Source: Clostridiales bacterium UBA3758 (GTDB taxonomy: Bacteria; Bacillota; Clostridia; Oscillospirales; Oscillospiraceae). From it: a stretch of DNA of 64,000 nucleotides. The stretch is taken from contig DFGE01000027.1 of the NCBI GenBank assembly GCA_002371675.1, positions 19,533 to 83,532 of the forward strand, read 5' to 3'. Position 1 is the stretch's first letter, and the number at the start of each line of letters is the position of its first letter. This document shows positions 32,207 to 40,843 of the stretch, one piece after another. The notes beneath the pieces were generated by a model. That model searched no databases and was not told the DNA's origin. It worked only from the letters and a program-made list of their open reading frames with translations. Both the position numbers and the translations under genes were made by a program.

Positions 32207-34021
32207 ATGAAGCCTCGTTTTCCTCTGCGCGCGCTGACGGCTCTGCTGCTGGCCGCGCTCGTGCTGCTCGCCGGCTGCGGCTCCGAACCCGCTCCCGCCG
32301 TGAGCGATCCCCCGGCGGCCGCGCAGGAAAGCGCGCCCTCCTATACGCCCGAACCCATCGTGACACCCTCCCCGACCGAGCAGCCCCCGCTCGCGCTCGG
32401 CGCGCCGCCAATCTCCGTCCCCGCGGACGCCGTGACCGTCACGAACGTGGACGAGCTGCTGGAGGCGCTCGCCCCGGGAAGGACGCTCTGCCTCGAGCCC
32501 GGCACCTACGACCTCTCGGCCGCCGCGAATTACGGCGAGGCCCGCGCCAACGGCAGCTATGCCTGGGAGACGGTGTACGACGGCTACGGCCTTGTCCTCA
32601 GCGGGCTGGAGGGGCTCTCAATCCTCGCTCCGGAGGGGGCGGAGCTCGTGACGCAGCCGCGCTATGCAAACGTCCTGCGTGCGGAGAACTGCCCCGGTCT
32701 GACCCTCGCGGGGCTCACCCTGGGACATACGCCGGAGCCGGGCATCTGCACCGGCGGCGTGGTCTCCCTCTCGCTGAGCGACGGCGTGACGCTCGAAGGC
32801 TGCCGTCTCTACGGCTGCGGCATGCTTGGCGTGGAGGCGGAGAACTGCGCCTCGCTCACGCTCTCCTGCACGGAGATCTACGACTGCAGCTACGGGGCCG
32901 TCCGCTGCACGCAATGCAGGGATCTGCTGGTCTCGGACTGCGCCGTGCACGACTGCGGCGTCGGCGAGGACGACTGGTGCTGGACGCTGTTCGAACTGGC
33001 GTACTGCCGGGGAGCCGCGCTGCTCAACACCCGCATTTTTGGCAATCGCTGCATGCAGCTGCTGCACAGCTATCGCTCCGCGGGCACGATGATGCTCGGC
33101 TGCGAGGTGGAGCGGAACGAGGTACGGGAGGCGGTCTTCGACATCTCCGGCCCTTCCGTGCTCGTGGAGGACTGCGCCTTCCGCCGCCCGATCCCGAGCG
33201 CCTATCCGTTTTATATCAAGGGCTCCGGCACGGTCTACACGCAGGATCGCGAGGGTACGGAACTGCTGAGCTATGACCTGCGCCGCATGGAATATGCGCG
33301 CGTCGAACCCTCCGAGCTGGAGGAGCTCCGGGCGGAGACGGAGGACAGCGCCCCGCTCAACGGCGAGGAGCGGACCGTGCACGCCGCGACGGCGGACGAG
33401 CTGCTCGCGGCCATCGCGCCGAACACCACCATCCTGCTCGACGCGGGCGAGTATGTGCTCTCGGACGCGGCGAGCTACAAGCTGACCGAAGGCGCGTACT
33501 ATTACTGGGAGAGCTGCTACGACGGCGCGACCCTCGTGATCGATGGCGTGGAGAATCTGCGCATCGTCGGCGCCGGGCGCGGAGAGACGAGGCTTGTCAC
33601 CGCGCCGCGCTATGCGGCGGTGATCTACCTGCGCAACTGCGAGAACGTCTCCCTCGAGGAGCTCACCGCCGGGCACACGCCGGAGCAGGGCTTCTGCTCG
33701 GGGAATGTCCTGAGCCTCTTCGGCTGCGGGAACGTCACGGTCAGCGGCTGCGGGCTCTTCGGCTGCGGCGTTTGGGGCCTGGAGCTCATGAACTGCGAGG
33801 AGGTTGAGATCCGCGACACGGAGATCTACGAATGCTCAGCTGGCGCGGCCTGCGTCTATGACAGCGCGGCGGTCAGCTTCAGCGGCTGCTCGATCCACGA
33901 CTGCGACGAGGGCTTGAACGGCATCCAGGTCTCCGGCAGCCGGGTCCTCTTCGACCTGCAGAGCCTCTCAGACGGCTGGTATCTCTTCGATCACAGCGTC
34001 TTCCTCGGCCGGGCAGACTGA
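32207..34021 (+). CDS. Lipoprotein with two tandem right-handed beta-helix domains
   Basis: A 604-residue surface lipoprotein (lipobox LLAGC) with a Pro-rich linker (about 26-70) and two homologous parallel beta-helix domains (about 80-320 and 385-600). Each repeats the order TxxELLxAIAP, aromatic WE(S/T)xYDG, then HTPE(P/Q)G(I/F)C and short rungs rich in Cys and Gly such as GCRLYGCG. Such folds often bind or cleave polysaccharides, but no lyase catalytic set is obvious. It is transcribed divergently from the AGE epimerase, possibly a carbohydrate link. A good terminator follows. High cysteine content along the rungs is unusual. Confidence 0.78.
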   Translation: MKPRFPLRALTALLLAALVLLAGCGSEPAPAVSDPPAAAQESAPSYTPEPIVTPSPTEQPPLALGAPPISVPADAVTVTNVDELLEALAPGRTLCLEPGTYDLSAAANYGEARANGSYAWETVYDGYGLVLSGLEGLSILAPEGAELVTQPRYANVLRAENCPGLTLAGLTLGHTPEPGICTGGVVSLSLSDGVTLEGCRLYGCGMLGVEAENCASLTLSCTEIYDCSYGAVRCTQCRDLLVSDCAVHDCGVGEDDWCWTLFELAYCRGAALLNTRIFGNRCMQLLHSYRSAGTMMLGCEVERNEVREAVFDISGPSVLVEDCAFRRPIPSAYPFYIKGSGTVYTQDREGTELLSYDLRRMEYARVEPSELEELRAETEDSAPLNGEERTVHAATADELLAAIAPNTTILLDAGEYVLSDAASYKLTEGAYYYWESCYDGATLVIDGVENLRIVGAGRGETRLVTAPRYAAVIYLRNCENVSLEELTAGHTPEQGFCSGNVLSLFGCGNVTVSGCGLFGCGVWGLELMNCEEVEIRDTEIYECSAGAACVYDSAAVSFSGCSIHDCDEGLNGIQVSGSRVLFDLQSLSDGWYLFDHSVFLGRAD

Positions 34022-34032
34022 GCCTGCACGTA

Positions 34033-34091
34033 AAAACGAGACAAGCGGCGGATTCGCGCTTTTGCGAATCCGCCGCTTGTTCTGTCGTTTT
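34033..34091. terminator. Bidirectional terminator after the beta-helix gene
   Basis: A 17-bp perfect stem (34041-34057 with 34064-34080) serves both the plus-strand beta-helix gene and the minus-strand mscS gene. TTCTGTCGTTTT follows on the plus side, and AAAAACGAG precedes. Confidence 0.85.
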
Positions 34092-34110
34092 GGCGCGAAG
34101 GGAGAGCAGC

Positions 34111-34992
34111 TTACTTCTCCACGATGTGCACGTTGACGTGCTCGTAGCTGAACTTGACGCCCTTGGCGGCAAAGCTCTCGCGGACGTTCTCGTTGAGGTT
34201 GAAGTACACGTCCCAGTAATCGGCGCTCTTGCACCACACGCGCACGACGTATTCCACGGTGCTGCCCTTGTAGTCGATGAGGCGCACGAAGGGCGCGGGA
34301 TCGGCGAGGATGCGCTCGTCCCTTGCGATCGCGTCGAAGATCGCGGCCTTGACTTCCTCCGTCGTGCACTCGTAGGAGGTGGTGAAGGTGCGGTCGACGC
34401 GGCGCAGCGGCTCATGGCTGTAGTTGCTGATGGAGGCGCCGGTCACGTCCGCATTGGGGATGGACACGGCAACGTTGTCGAGCGTGTCGAGCTGGGTGTA
34501 GAACAGGCCGAGAGTCTTCACCAGGCCGCTCTTGCCCGCGATCTCCACGAAATCGCCCGCCTGGAAGGGCTTCGTGATGAGCAGGGTCAGGCCGGAGAAG
34601 AGGTTGGAGAGCACGTTCTGGACGGACAGGGACAGAGCCAGGCCTACGACGCTCACCAGCGCCACGAGAGAGCTGGTGTTGATGCCGACGGCATTGGCCA
34701 CGATGATCACGGCGATGGCCCACAGCACCGCCTTGACGGAGGAGGAGACAAAGCCCTGCAGGGTCTTGTCCATCTTCCTGGACTTGGAAAGCGCTTTGTT
34801 GACGACTCCGGTGACGATCTTGATGACGATCAGGCAGATCACGAAGATCAGGATCGCCGAGAGGATACCGGAGAGGGAGAGGGAGCCGATCGAGAGCTGT
34901 TTGAGCGTATCAAAGACGGAGTTTTTGCTGGTTTCGGCTACGTCCTTTGCGCTCTCCGCCACGGCGGCCTGGGTTGCAGCGTCAAAATACAT
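34111..34992 (-). CDS. Small-conductance mechanosensitive channel (MscS family)
   Basis: Membrane channel releasing solutes on hypo-osmotic shock. The 293-residue protein has two to three helices, then the pore-lining helix region LVALVSVVGLALSLSVQNVLSNLFSG with the Gly/Ala pattern of MscS TM3, then the beta domain ITKPFQAGDFVEI. ATG 34992 has AAGGAG 9 nt upstream; an upstream start is possible but lacks support. It is transcribed with its own terminator, upstream gene ruvX being 48 bp away. Identification is firm at family level; the conductance class (MscS or MscM) is not certain. Confidence 0.92.
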   Translation of the reverse strand: MYFDAATQAAVAESAKDVAETSKNSVFDTLKQLSIGSLSLSGILSAILIFVICLIVIKIVTGVVNKALSKSRKMDKTLQGFVSSSVKAVLWAIAVIIVANAVGINTSSLVALVSVVGLALSLSVQNVLSNLFSGLTLLITKPFQAGDFVEIAGKSGLVKTLGLFYTQLDTLDNVAVSIPNADVTGASISNYSHEPLRRVDRTFTTSYECTTEEVKAAIFDAIARDERILADPAPFVRLIDYKGSTVEYVVRVWCKSADYWDVYFNLNENVRESFAAKGVKFSYEHVNVHIVEK

Positions 34993-35040
34993 GACAGTCG
35001 CTCCTTTCAAAATAGTGTGTATGGTGAATGTGTTGCGCGC

Positions 35041-35451
35041 TTATTTCAGGCTGCCCAGGTAGCCTTCCAGGATCAGGCTGGCAGCGACGGCGTCCACCGT
35101 GCGGCGGTGTACGCGCTCTTTTTTTCCGGCGGCATGGAGGATGGCGTGCGCCTCGATGCTGCTGCGCCGCTCGTCCCAGAGGACGACGGGCAGGCCGCAG
35201 TCGCGCTCGAGCAGAGCCTTGAATTCCCTGCTCTTTTCGGCGCGCGGGCCCTCCGTGCCGTCCATGTTCTTCGGCAGACCCAGCACCAGCGTGCCGACCT
35301 CGCGCTTCTTCGCCTCCTCGGCGATGCGCAGCGAGGCGCGCTCCATGTTCCATTCCTGCATCGTCCAGGCCTCGCCGGTCATGCAGTTGAGCAGATCCGA
35401 CACGGCCAGCCCGATGCGCTGGTCGCCGTAATCAATGGCCATGATCCGCAT
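35041..35451 (-). CDS. ruvX: RuvX/YqgF Holliday-junction-resolvase-like, rRNA maturation nuclease
   Basis: RNase H-fold protein of 136 residues that in other bacteria helps process the 5' end of 16S rRNA. It carries the N-terminal IDYGDQRIGLAVSD with the catalytic Asp6, GLPKNMDGT, WDERRSS, and DAVAASLILEGYL with the last acidic residue. ATG 35451 has GGAGG 7 nt upstream; the longer frame is not supported. It lies between folC and mscS on the minus strand with short gaps, and may be co-transcribed with folC. Confidence 0.93.
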   Translation of the reverse strand: MRIMAIDYGDQRIGLAVSDLLNCMTGEAWTMQEWNMERASLRIAEEAKKREVGTLVLGLPKNMDGTEGPRAEKSREFKALLERDCGLPVVLWDERRSSIEAHAILHAAGKKERVHRRTVDAVAASLILEGYLGSLK

Positions 35452-35503
35452 CCAATCACCTCCGCAGGCAGTTTTATCCGTTTCCCCGACCATGGGGGCG
35501 GGC

Positions 35504-36769
35504 TTATTTCAGCCCGAAGCAGGCGCGGATGGGGCCTGCCATGTAGAGCGAGCCCACCGCGCAGACCATACCGTCCTCACCGGCCTCGCGGAGCGCCTCG
35601 GTGACGCCCTCGGGGATCGTGCCGCAGGCGGCGACGGGCTTGCCGGTTTTGCGCAGCAGCTCCGCCAGCTCTTCGGCGGGCAGCGCGCGCTCGCTGTTCG
35701 GCGTGACGCAGACATAGGCGTCCGCCGCCGGATCAAGGATCCGGCAGAGCTCGGGGTAATCCTTGTCACGCAGCACGCCCAGCAGCAGCACGCGGCGCTG
35801 GCCGGGGAAGTAGTGCAGCAGATTCTCCGCCACGGTCTCGGCGCACTGGGGATTGTGCCCCCCGTCGACCACGACAGTTGGCTCATCGTGGACGATCTCG
35901 AAGCGGGCGGGCCAGCTCACGGCGTAGAGGCCGTGCTCCACGGCGTCCTGCGGGAGCCTCCAGCCCTGCCTGCGCAGCACTTCAACGGCCTCAAGCACCA
36001 CGGCGGCGTTACGCAGCTGGTGCGCGCCGAGCAGGGGGATGGCATAGGGCTGCCCCTTGTAGGTGAAGACCTGACCCTCGGCGCTGTCAAATTCCGGCGC
36101 GAGCTGCGAAAAATCCGCCACCTGCAGCGCGCTGCCGCGCTCGCGGCAGATCGCCCGCACCACGGCTTCGACGCTCTCTTTCTGCTGATAGAGCACCACC
36201 GGGCAGCCGGGCTTTACGATCCCGGCCTTTTCGGCGGCGATCTGCTCCACCGTGTCGCCGAGGATGGCGGTATGGTCGAGCCCGATGTTCATGATGATCG
36301 AGCAGGCGGCGCGGTCGATGATGTTGGTGGCGTCGAGCCGGCCGCCGAGACCGACTTCCAGCACCACCACGTCGCAGGCCTGCTCGCAAAACCACAGCAT
36401 GGCCATCGCGGTCATGATCTCAAACTCCGTGGGGTGATCCGCCATCGCCTCGGCAATGGGGCGCACGCGCTCCACCAGCGCGATCAGCTCTTCCTCGCCG
36501 AGTTCCCGGCCGTTGACCTGCATGCGCTCGGTGAAGCGCTGCAGATAGGGTGAGGTGTAAAGGCCGGTTCGGTAGCCCGCCTTGCGCAGCACCGAGGCCG
36601 TCATGGCCGCGCAGCTGCCCTTGCCGTTGGTGCCTGCGATGTGGACGAACTGCAGCCGCTTTTGCGGGTCGCCCAGCTTCTCCAGCAGCTCGCGGATGCG
36701 ATCCAGACCCGGCTTCGAGCCGAACCACTGCATGGAGTCGATATAGTTAAGCGCTTCGGAAGCGTCCAT
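35504..36769 (-). CDS. folC: Folylpolyglutamate synthase / dihydrofolate synthase
   Basis: Adds glutamate residues to folates. The 421-residue protein has the P-loop GTNGKGS (46-52), the TSPYLQRFTERM omega-loop region, EVGLGGRLDATN, and the C-terminal VVDGGHNPQ and LLGVLRDKD motifs of the Mur-ligase-like family. It also has LDHTAILGDTVEQIA. The length is standard. The start codon is ATG 36769; a TGG-extended TATAGT box about 30 bp upstream could be its promoter. Whether it also acts as dihydrofolate synthase is not deduced. Confidence 0.95.
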   Translation of the reverse strand: MDASEALNYIDSMQWFGSKPGLDRIRELLEKLGDPQKRLQFVHIAGTNGKGSCAAMTASVLRKAGYRTGLYTSPYLQRFTERMQVNGRELGEEELIALVERVRPIAEAMADHPTEFEIMTAMAMLWFCEQACDVVVLEVGLGGRLDATNIIDRAACSIIMNIGLDHTAILGDTVEQIAAEKAGIVKPGCPVVLYQQKESVEAVVRAICRERGSALQVADFSQLAPEFDSAEGQVFTYKGQPYAIPLLGAHQLRNAAVVLEAVEVLRRQGWRLPQDAVEHGLYAVSWPARFEIVHDEPTVVVDGGHNPQCAETVAENLLHYFPGQRRVLLLGVLRDKDYPELCRILDPAADAYVCVTPNSERALPAEELAELLRKTGKPVAACGTIPEGVTEALREAGEDGMVCAVGSLYMAGPIRACFGLK

Positions 36770-36887
36770 AGGGGAAGATCATCTCCTTACTTTTTCTACT
36801 ATACCATCATTTTGTCCGCGGCGCAAGCACAGGACTTCGAGAGCGGCAAAACAGACAGAAAACGCCGCAAAAACTTGTAAAAAAGAG

Positions 36888-36916
36888 TTGACCTCCGCCT
36901 TTCGGTGTGCTATACT
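36888..36916 (+). promoter_or_regulatory. Promoter of the rpmG-secE-nusG-rplK-rplA operon
   Basis: TTGACC (36888-36893), a 17-bp spacer and TATACT (36911-36916). It is followed by a 150-nt leader (36917-37066) in which I see no recognisable riboregulator. Confidence 0.75.
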
Positions 36917-37066
36917 CAGCATTACCTGTCAGACGAGAGGTTTCTTTTTGCGCGCTTTTTTTCCGAAGGCGGCGGGAAACCGGGGCGGCGCGAGCCGTTC
37001 CGCCTTGTCCACACAGGGAGGCAATGCCCCGCTTTTGGGGTAAATAAAATAGGAGGTGCCGAAACA

Positions 37067-37228
37067 ATGGCTGCTGGCGCAAGAGTTAAAATCACGCTCA
37101 GATGCGATGAGTGCAAGCAGAGAAACTACAACACGGTCAAGAACAAAAAGAACACGTCCGACCGTTTGGAGCGGAGCAAATACTGCCCCTTCTGCCGCAA
37201 GCACACCAAGCATGTTGAGACCAAGTAA
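37067..37228 (+). CDS. rpmG: 50S ribosomal protein L33
   Basis: A 53-residue zinc-ribbon ribosomal protein. MAAGARVKITLRCDECKQRN and the second cysteine pair in YCPFCRKHT show the zinc-binding (C+) form. AGGAGG lies 10 nt before the ATG. The open frame extends upstream to 36905 but that part is leader RNA and not homologous. It is first in a transcription-translation operon. No second L33 copy is in the window. Confidence 0.96.
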   Translation: MAAGARVKITLRCDECKQRNYNTVKNKKNTSDRLERSKYCPFCRKHTKHVETK

Positions 37229-37249
37229 CTTCGGAAAGGACGAGTGAAC

Positions 37250-37522
37250 ATGGCTGAAGAAAAGAAAACCAATTCCGCACCCGTGAAGGCCACGACCACC
37301 GCCGTCAAGAAGGATGACACCAAGCTCGGTTTCTTTAAGAGAATCGGCAAATGGTTCCGCGAGATGCGGAGCGAACTGAAGAAGGTCATTTGGCCCACTC
37401 CCAAGGCGCTCACGAAGAACTCGCTGGTTTCCGTGGCTGTCATGCTGGTCTCCGCCCTGCTTCTGTGGGGCTTCGATCTGCTCGCGGACGGTTTGGTTAA
37501 GGCTCTCTTCACCTGGCTGTAA
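37250..37522 (+). CDS. secE: Protein translocase subunit SecE
   Basis: Single-helix essential subunit of the SecYEG channel, 90 residues. After a charged N-terminal extension, the amphipathic helix WFREMRSELKKVIWPTPK and one membrane helix (about 60-82) are typical. ATG 37250 is preferred to the GTG two codons earlier because of spacing from GGAAAGG. It is followed 6 bp later by nusG, the universal arrangement. Confidence 0.95.
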   Translation: MAEEKKTNSAPVKATTTAVKKDDTKLGFFKRIGKWFREMRSELKKVIWPTPKALTKNSLVSVAVMLVSALLLWGFDLLADGLVKALFTWL

Positions 37523-37528
37523 ACAGAC

Positions 37529-38056
37529 ATGGCGGAAGAAGCAAAATGGTATGTGGTCCATACCTATTCCGGGTATGAGAACGCAGTCGCAGCCGCTGTC
37601 ATGAAGGCGGCGGAAAACCGCAGAATGACGGATCTGATCCGCGAAGTGAACATCCCGATGGAGACGGTCACCGAGGTCACCGAGAACGGCGAAACCAAGA
37701 CGGTGGAACGCAAGGTCTTCCCCGGCTACGTGCTGGTGAAGATGGTCCTGACGGATGAGAGCTGGCATCTGGTCCACAACATTCACGGGGCGACCGGTTT
37801 CGTGGGAACCGATAAGGATGCGATCCCGCTCACGGAGCAGGAGATCTACGATCTCGGCGTGGAGCGCCGGGAAATCGTCGTGGGCTACGCTGTCGGCGAC
37901 AGCGTGAAGGTCAACGACGGGCCGCTCGCCGGTTTTATCGGCGTGGTGGACGAGCTGGAGCCCGAGAAGGATCGGGTCCGCGTTGTGGTCTCCATGTTCG
38001 GCCGCGAGACTCCGGTGGATCTGGAGCTCGACCAGGTCGAAGTCATCAAAGAATAA
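37529..38056 (+). CDS. nusG: Transcription termination/antitermination factor NusG
   Basis: RNA polymerase-associated factor of 175 residues. The NGN domain begins KWYVVHTYSGYEN, contains KVFPGYVLVKM and GATGFVG, and is joined to a KOW domain (VNDGPLAGFIGVVDEL). A clear ribosome site is lacking (GTAAACAG), so translation is probably coupled to secE, which ends 6 bp earlier. The length and domain order are standard. Confidence 0.97.
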   Translation: MAEEAKWYVVHTYSGYENAVAAAVMKAAENRRMTDLIREVNIPMETVTEVTENGETKTVERKVFPGYVLVKMVLTDESWHLVHNIHGATGFVGTDKDAIPLTEQEIYDLGVERREIVVGYAVGDSVKVNDGPLAGFIGVVDELEPEKDRVRVVVSMFGRETPVDLELDQVEVIKE

Positions 38057-38074
38057 TAAGAAAGAGGTGCTACC

Positions 38075-38500
38075 ATGGCACAGAAAGTCGTAGGATACGT
38101 TAGATTCCAGGTTCCTGCCGGCAAGGCTACGCCGGCGCCCCCCGTCGGCCCTGCTCTGGGTCAGTACGGCGTCAACATCGGTCAGTTCACCAAGGATTTC
38201 AACGAGCGCACCAAGGGCGATATGGGCCTGATGATCCCCGTTGTCATCACCGTGTACTCTGACCGCAGCTTCACCTTCATCACCAAGACCCCTCCTGCCG
38301 CCCTTCTCATCAAGAAGGCCTGCGGCATTGAGACCGCTTCCGGTGTTCCCCAGCGCGACAAGGTCGCCACGATCAGCATGGAAGACGTGCGCAAGATCGC
38401 CGAGCAGAAGATGCCCGACCTCAACTGCACCGATATCGAGTCCGCCATCAGCATGATCAAGGGCACCTGCCGCTCCATGGGCGTCGTCGTCGGCGACTGA
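38075..38500 (+). CDS. rplK: 50S ribosomal protein L11
   Basis: A 141-residue protein of the ribosomal stalk base. YVRFQVPAGKATPAPPVGPALGQ is the universal N-terminus; the thiopeptide-binding prolines are present. Its C-terminal rRNA-binding domain ends SMGVVVGD. The site AAAGAGGTG lies 6 nt before the ATG. It is part of the rpmG-rplA operon. Confidence 0.98.
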   Translation: MAQKVVGYVRFQVPAGKATPAPPVGPALGQYGVNIGQFTKDFNERTKGDMGLMIPVVITVYSDRSFTFITKTPPAALLIKKACGIETASGVPQRDKVATISMEDVRKIAEQKMPDLNCTDIESAISMIKGTCRSMGVVVGD

Positions 38501-38558
38501 CCGGGAGTAACGTGGGAGGATAGCATCCATTACACCACATTATTAGGAGGAAACAAAA

Positions 38559-39251
38559 TTGTTTAGAGGTAAAAATTATAAAGAGAGCGCCAAGCTGATT
38601 GATAAGTCCGCGCTCTATGATCCCCAGGAAGCTCTTCAGCTGGTCATCAATGCCAGCAAGGCCAAGTTCGACGAGACCGTCGAGCTGCATGTGAAGCTCG
38701 GTGTTGACGGCCGTCACGCTGACCAGCAGGTCCGCGGCGCCATCGTGCTGCCCAACGGCACCGGCAAGACCGTCCGCGTTCTGGCGTTCTGCCCCCCCGA
38801 GATGGTGGAGGAAGCCCTCGCGGCCGGCGCCGACTATGCCGGCGGCATGGAGTACGTCGAGAAGATCCAGAAGGAGAACTGGTTCGAGTTCGATACCGTC
38901 GTTGCGCACCCCAAGATGATGGGCACTGTCGGCCGTCTCGGTAAGATCCTCGGCCCCAAGGGTCTCATGCCCTCCCCGAAGGCCGGTACCGTGACCCCGA
39001 ACGTCGCCAACGCCGTCCGCGAGGCCAAGGCCGGTAAGGTCGAGTACCGTCTGGACAAGACCAACATCATCCACTGCCCCATCGGCAAGGTCAGCTTCGG
39101 CGCCGAGAAGCTCTTCGAGAACTACGTCGCCCTGATCACCGCCATCATCAAGGCCAAGCCCGCTTCCGCGAAGGGCCAGTATATCCGCTCCTGCGTCACG
39201 GCCTCCACCATGGGCCCCGGCGTCAAGATCAACGCCCAGAAGCAGCTGTAA
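38559..39251 (+). CDS. rplA: 50S ribosomal protein L1
   Basis: A 230-residue L1-stalk protein. KGLMPSPKAGTVTP is the key RNA-binding segment, with GRLGKILGPKG before it. The start is a TTG at 38559, placed 8 nt after AGGAGG; an ATG is not available near the expected N-terminus (FRGKNYKESA). It is the last gene of the operon: a terminator follows at 39296 and rplJ-rplL, which usually follow rplA, are absent. Confidence 0.97.
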   Translation: MFRGKNYKESAKLIDKSALYDPQEALQLVINASKAKFDETVELHVKLGVDGRHADQQVRGAIVLPNGTGKTVRVLAFCPPEMVEEALAAGADYAGGMEYVEKIQKENWFEFDTVVAHPKMMGTVGRLGKILGPKGLMPSPKAGTVTPNVANAVREAKAGKVEYRLDKTNIIHCPIGKVSFGAEKLFENYVALITAIIKAKPASAKGQYIRSCVTASTMGPGVKINAQKQL

Positions 39252-39277
39252 TACTATTTCTTATCAGATAATAGTAT
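39251..39277. repeat. Copy 1 of a palindromic 20-bp repeat flanking the MATE gene
   Basis: The arms ATACTATT / AATAGTAT enclose TCTTATCAGAT. The 20-bp part at 39258-39277 is identical to 40824-40843, in the same orientation. It contains the near-palindrome TTATCAGATAA. It lies directly after the rplA stop. Confidence 0.8.
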
Positions 39278-39295
39278 AAGGATTCATACAGGATC

Positions 39296-39330
39296 AAAAA
39301 ATCCGTGCTCGTTTGAGCACGGATTTTTTA
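39296..39330. terminator. Terminator between rplA and the MATE gene
   Basis: A 15-bp stem with GTTT loop (39296-39310 with 39315-39329), flanked by A6 and T6, so it functions in both directions. Confidence 0.9.
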
Positions 39331-39358
39331 GTTTGTAAACAAACGGCGGCGGTATTGT

Positions 39359-40774
39359 TCAGTTCATGACGCTTCTGTTCACCGGCGCGGCGTCGAGCGG
39401 ATTCCAGCGGCCGCGCCGATAGTAGATCACATACAGCAGGAAAAGCAGCATGTTGTGTCCGATCATGCAGCCCCAGGCGGACACGAGGCCCATCCCGAGC
39501 AGCTGCGTGCAGAGAAAAGTGCCGAGGATACGGACACCCCACATGCCGGAGATGTTGAAGAGGAAGGGGGCGAAGGTCTTGCCCGCGCCCTGCAGCATGC
39601 CCTCGATCACGATGGAGACGCCGTAGAAGGGCTCCGAGCAGGCGACCATGCGCAGCACGATGCTGCTCAGGGCGATCACCTGCGCGTCGCGGCTGAAAAG
39701 CCCCGCCATCTGTGGCGCGAAGGCAAACAGCAGTCCGCCCGAAAGGAGCATCAGCGCGATCTCCAGCGCGAGGATGACGCCGGCGGTGTCCTTGAGCGCC
39801 TTGCGGTCGTTCGCGCCGATGGCGTTGCCGGTGAGTGTGGCAGCGGCGGTCTGCATGCCGTAGCCGGGGATGTAGAAGGCGGATTCCACCGTGTTGGCCA
39901 CGGTGTGCGCGGCGGTGGAGAGCCCGCCGAGGGAGTTGATCATCGCGGCGAAAGCCACATAGCCGAAGGAGGTGCCGAAGCGCTGCAGCATGTTCGGCAG
40001 CGCGATGCGCAGGCAGGGCCGCAGCACCTTCCAGTCCGGCCGCAGCGGCAGGCCGCGCGGGGAGATGAGCGGGTGGCGCAGCAGGGCGAGCGTGATGGCG
40101 GTGCCGCCGAGCAGCACGGAGACGGCGCTCGCGGCTGCGGCGCCCAAAACGCCCCAGCCCGCGCCCCAGATGGGCAGCCGCAGGCCGAGGAGCGAGACGC
40201 TGCGCGGCTCGTAGATGAGCAGGAAGTTCAGCACAACGTTGACGAGGTTGACCCCGACGCCGATGCGCATGGGCGTCTTCGTGTCGCCCGCGGCGCGCAG
40301 CACGGTGCCGAAGATGATGGTCGCGCAGCGCGGGAGCATGGGCAGGTAGAGGATGAAGAAATACTGCGCGGCCAGCGTCCGGATCTCGGGATCGACCTGC
40401 ATCCAGACCGGAACCAGACGGCTGAGTCCGAGGGGGAGTGCGGTGAAGAGCAGGCCTGTCGCCAGCACTGCCAGAACAGACTGCGCGGCGGCCTCGCGCG
40501 CCCGCAGCGTGTCCTTCGCGCCGAGCGCCTGGGAGACGAAGGCCAGGAAGCCCACGCCAAAGGCCGAGACAGTGCTGCTGAGCAGCCAGTTGACCGTCGT
40601 CGTCGAGCCGACGGCCGCGATGGCCGCCGTGCCGAGGGAGCCCACCATCACCGTATCGACATACTGCACGGCAGTGCCCATGAGCTGCTCGAGCATCGTC
40701 GGCCAGGCGAGGGAGAACACGAGCGGGAGCAGAGAGAGGTTGAGGGCAAGGTGGTTCGAAACACGGTTCTGCAA
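39359..40774 (-). CDS. MATE-family multidrug/cation exporter
   Basis: Integral membrane exporter of 471 residues with 12 predicted helices. SLAWPTMLEQLMGTAVQYVDTVMVG is the classical MATE N-terminus and the second-half repeat ALPNMLQRFGTSFGYVAF fits the pseudo-symmetry. The start is the TTG at 40774, since AGGAGG lies 6 nt upstream of it; an upstream GTG at 40807 has no ribosome site. The gene is inverted relative to the ribosomal operon and flanked by 20-bp direct repeats, suggesting later insertion. The substrate is unknown (drug, flavin or toxin efflux). Confidence 0.9.
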   Translation of the reverse strand: MQNRVSNHLALNLSLLPLVFSLAWPTMLEQLMGTAVQYVDTVMVGSLGTAAIAAVGSTTTVNWLLSSTVSAFGVGFLAFVSQALGAKDTLRAREAAAQSVLAVLATGLLFTALPLGLSRLVPVWMQVDPEIRTLAAQYFFILYLPMLPRCATIIFGTVLRAAGDTKTPMRIGVGVNLVNVVLNFLLIYEPRSVSLLGLRLPIWGAGWGVLGAAAASAVSVLLGGTAITLALLRHPLISPRGLPLRPDWKVLRPCLRIALPNMLQRFGTSFGYVAFAAMINSLGGLSTAAHTVANTVESAFYIPGYGMQTAAATLTGNAIGANDRKALKDTAGVILALEIALMLLSGGLLFAFAPQMAGLFSRDAQVIALSSIVLRMVACSEPFYGVSIVIEGMLQGAGKTFAPFLFNISGMWGVRILGTFLCTQLLGMGLVSAWGCMIGHNMLLFLLYVIYYRRGRWNPLDAAPVNRSVMN

Positions 40775-40809
40775 GGCTCTCCTCCTCTCTTTTTTAATCA
40801 GCAGCACTC

Positions 40810-40843
40810 ATACTATTGTCTGCTTCTTATCAGATAATAGTAT
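40810..40843. repeat. Copy 2 of the palindromic repeat, upstream of the MATE gene
   Basis: ATACTATT at 40810-40817 and TTCTTATCAGATAATAGTAT at 40824-40843. It lies 36-69 bp before the MATE start, so it could be either an operator for that gene or one border of an insertion. Confidence 0.75.

Noticed and set aside
36905..37066. N-terminal extension of ribosomal protein L33
   Set aside because: It would read through the leader RNA just after the -10 box; the L33 family starts at the ATG at 37067, preceded by AGGAGG.
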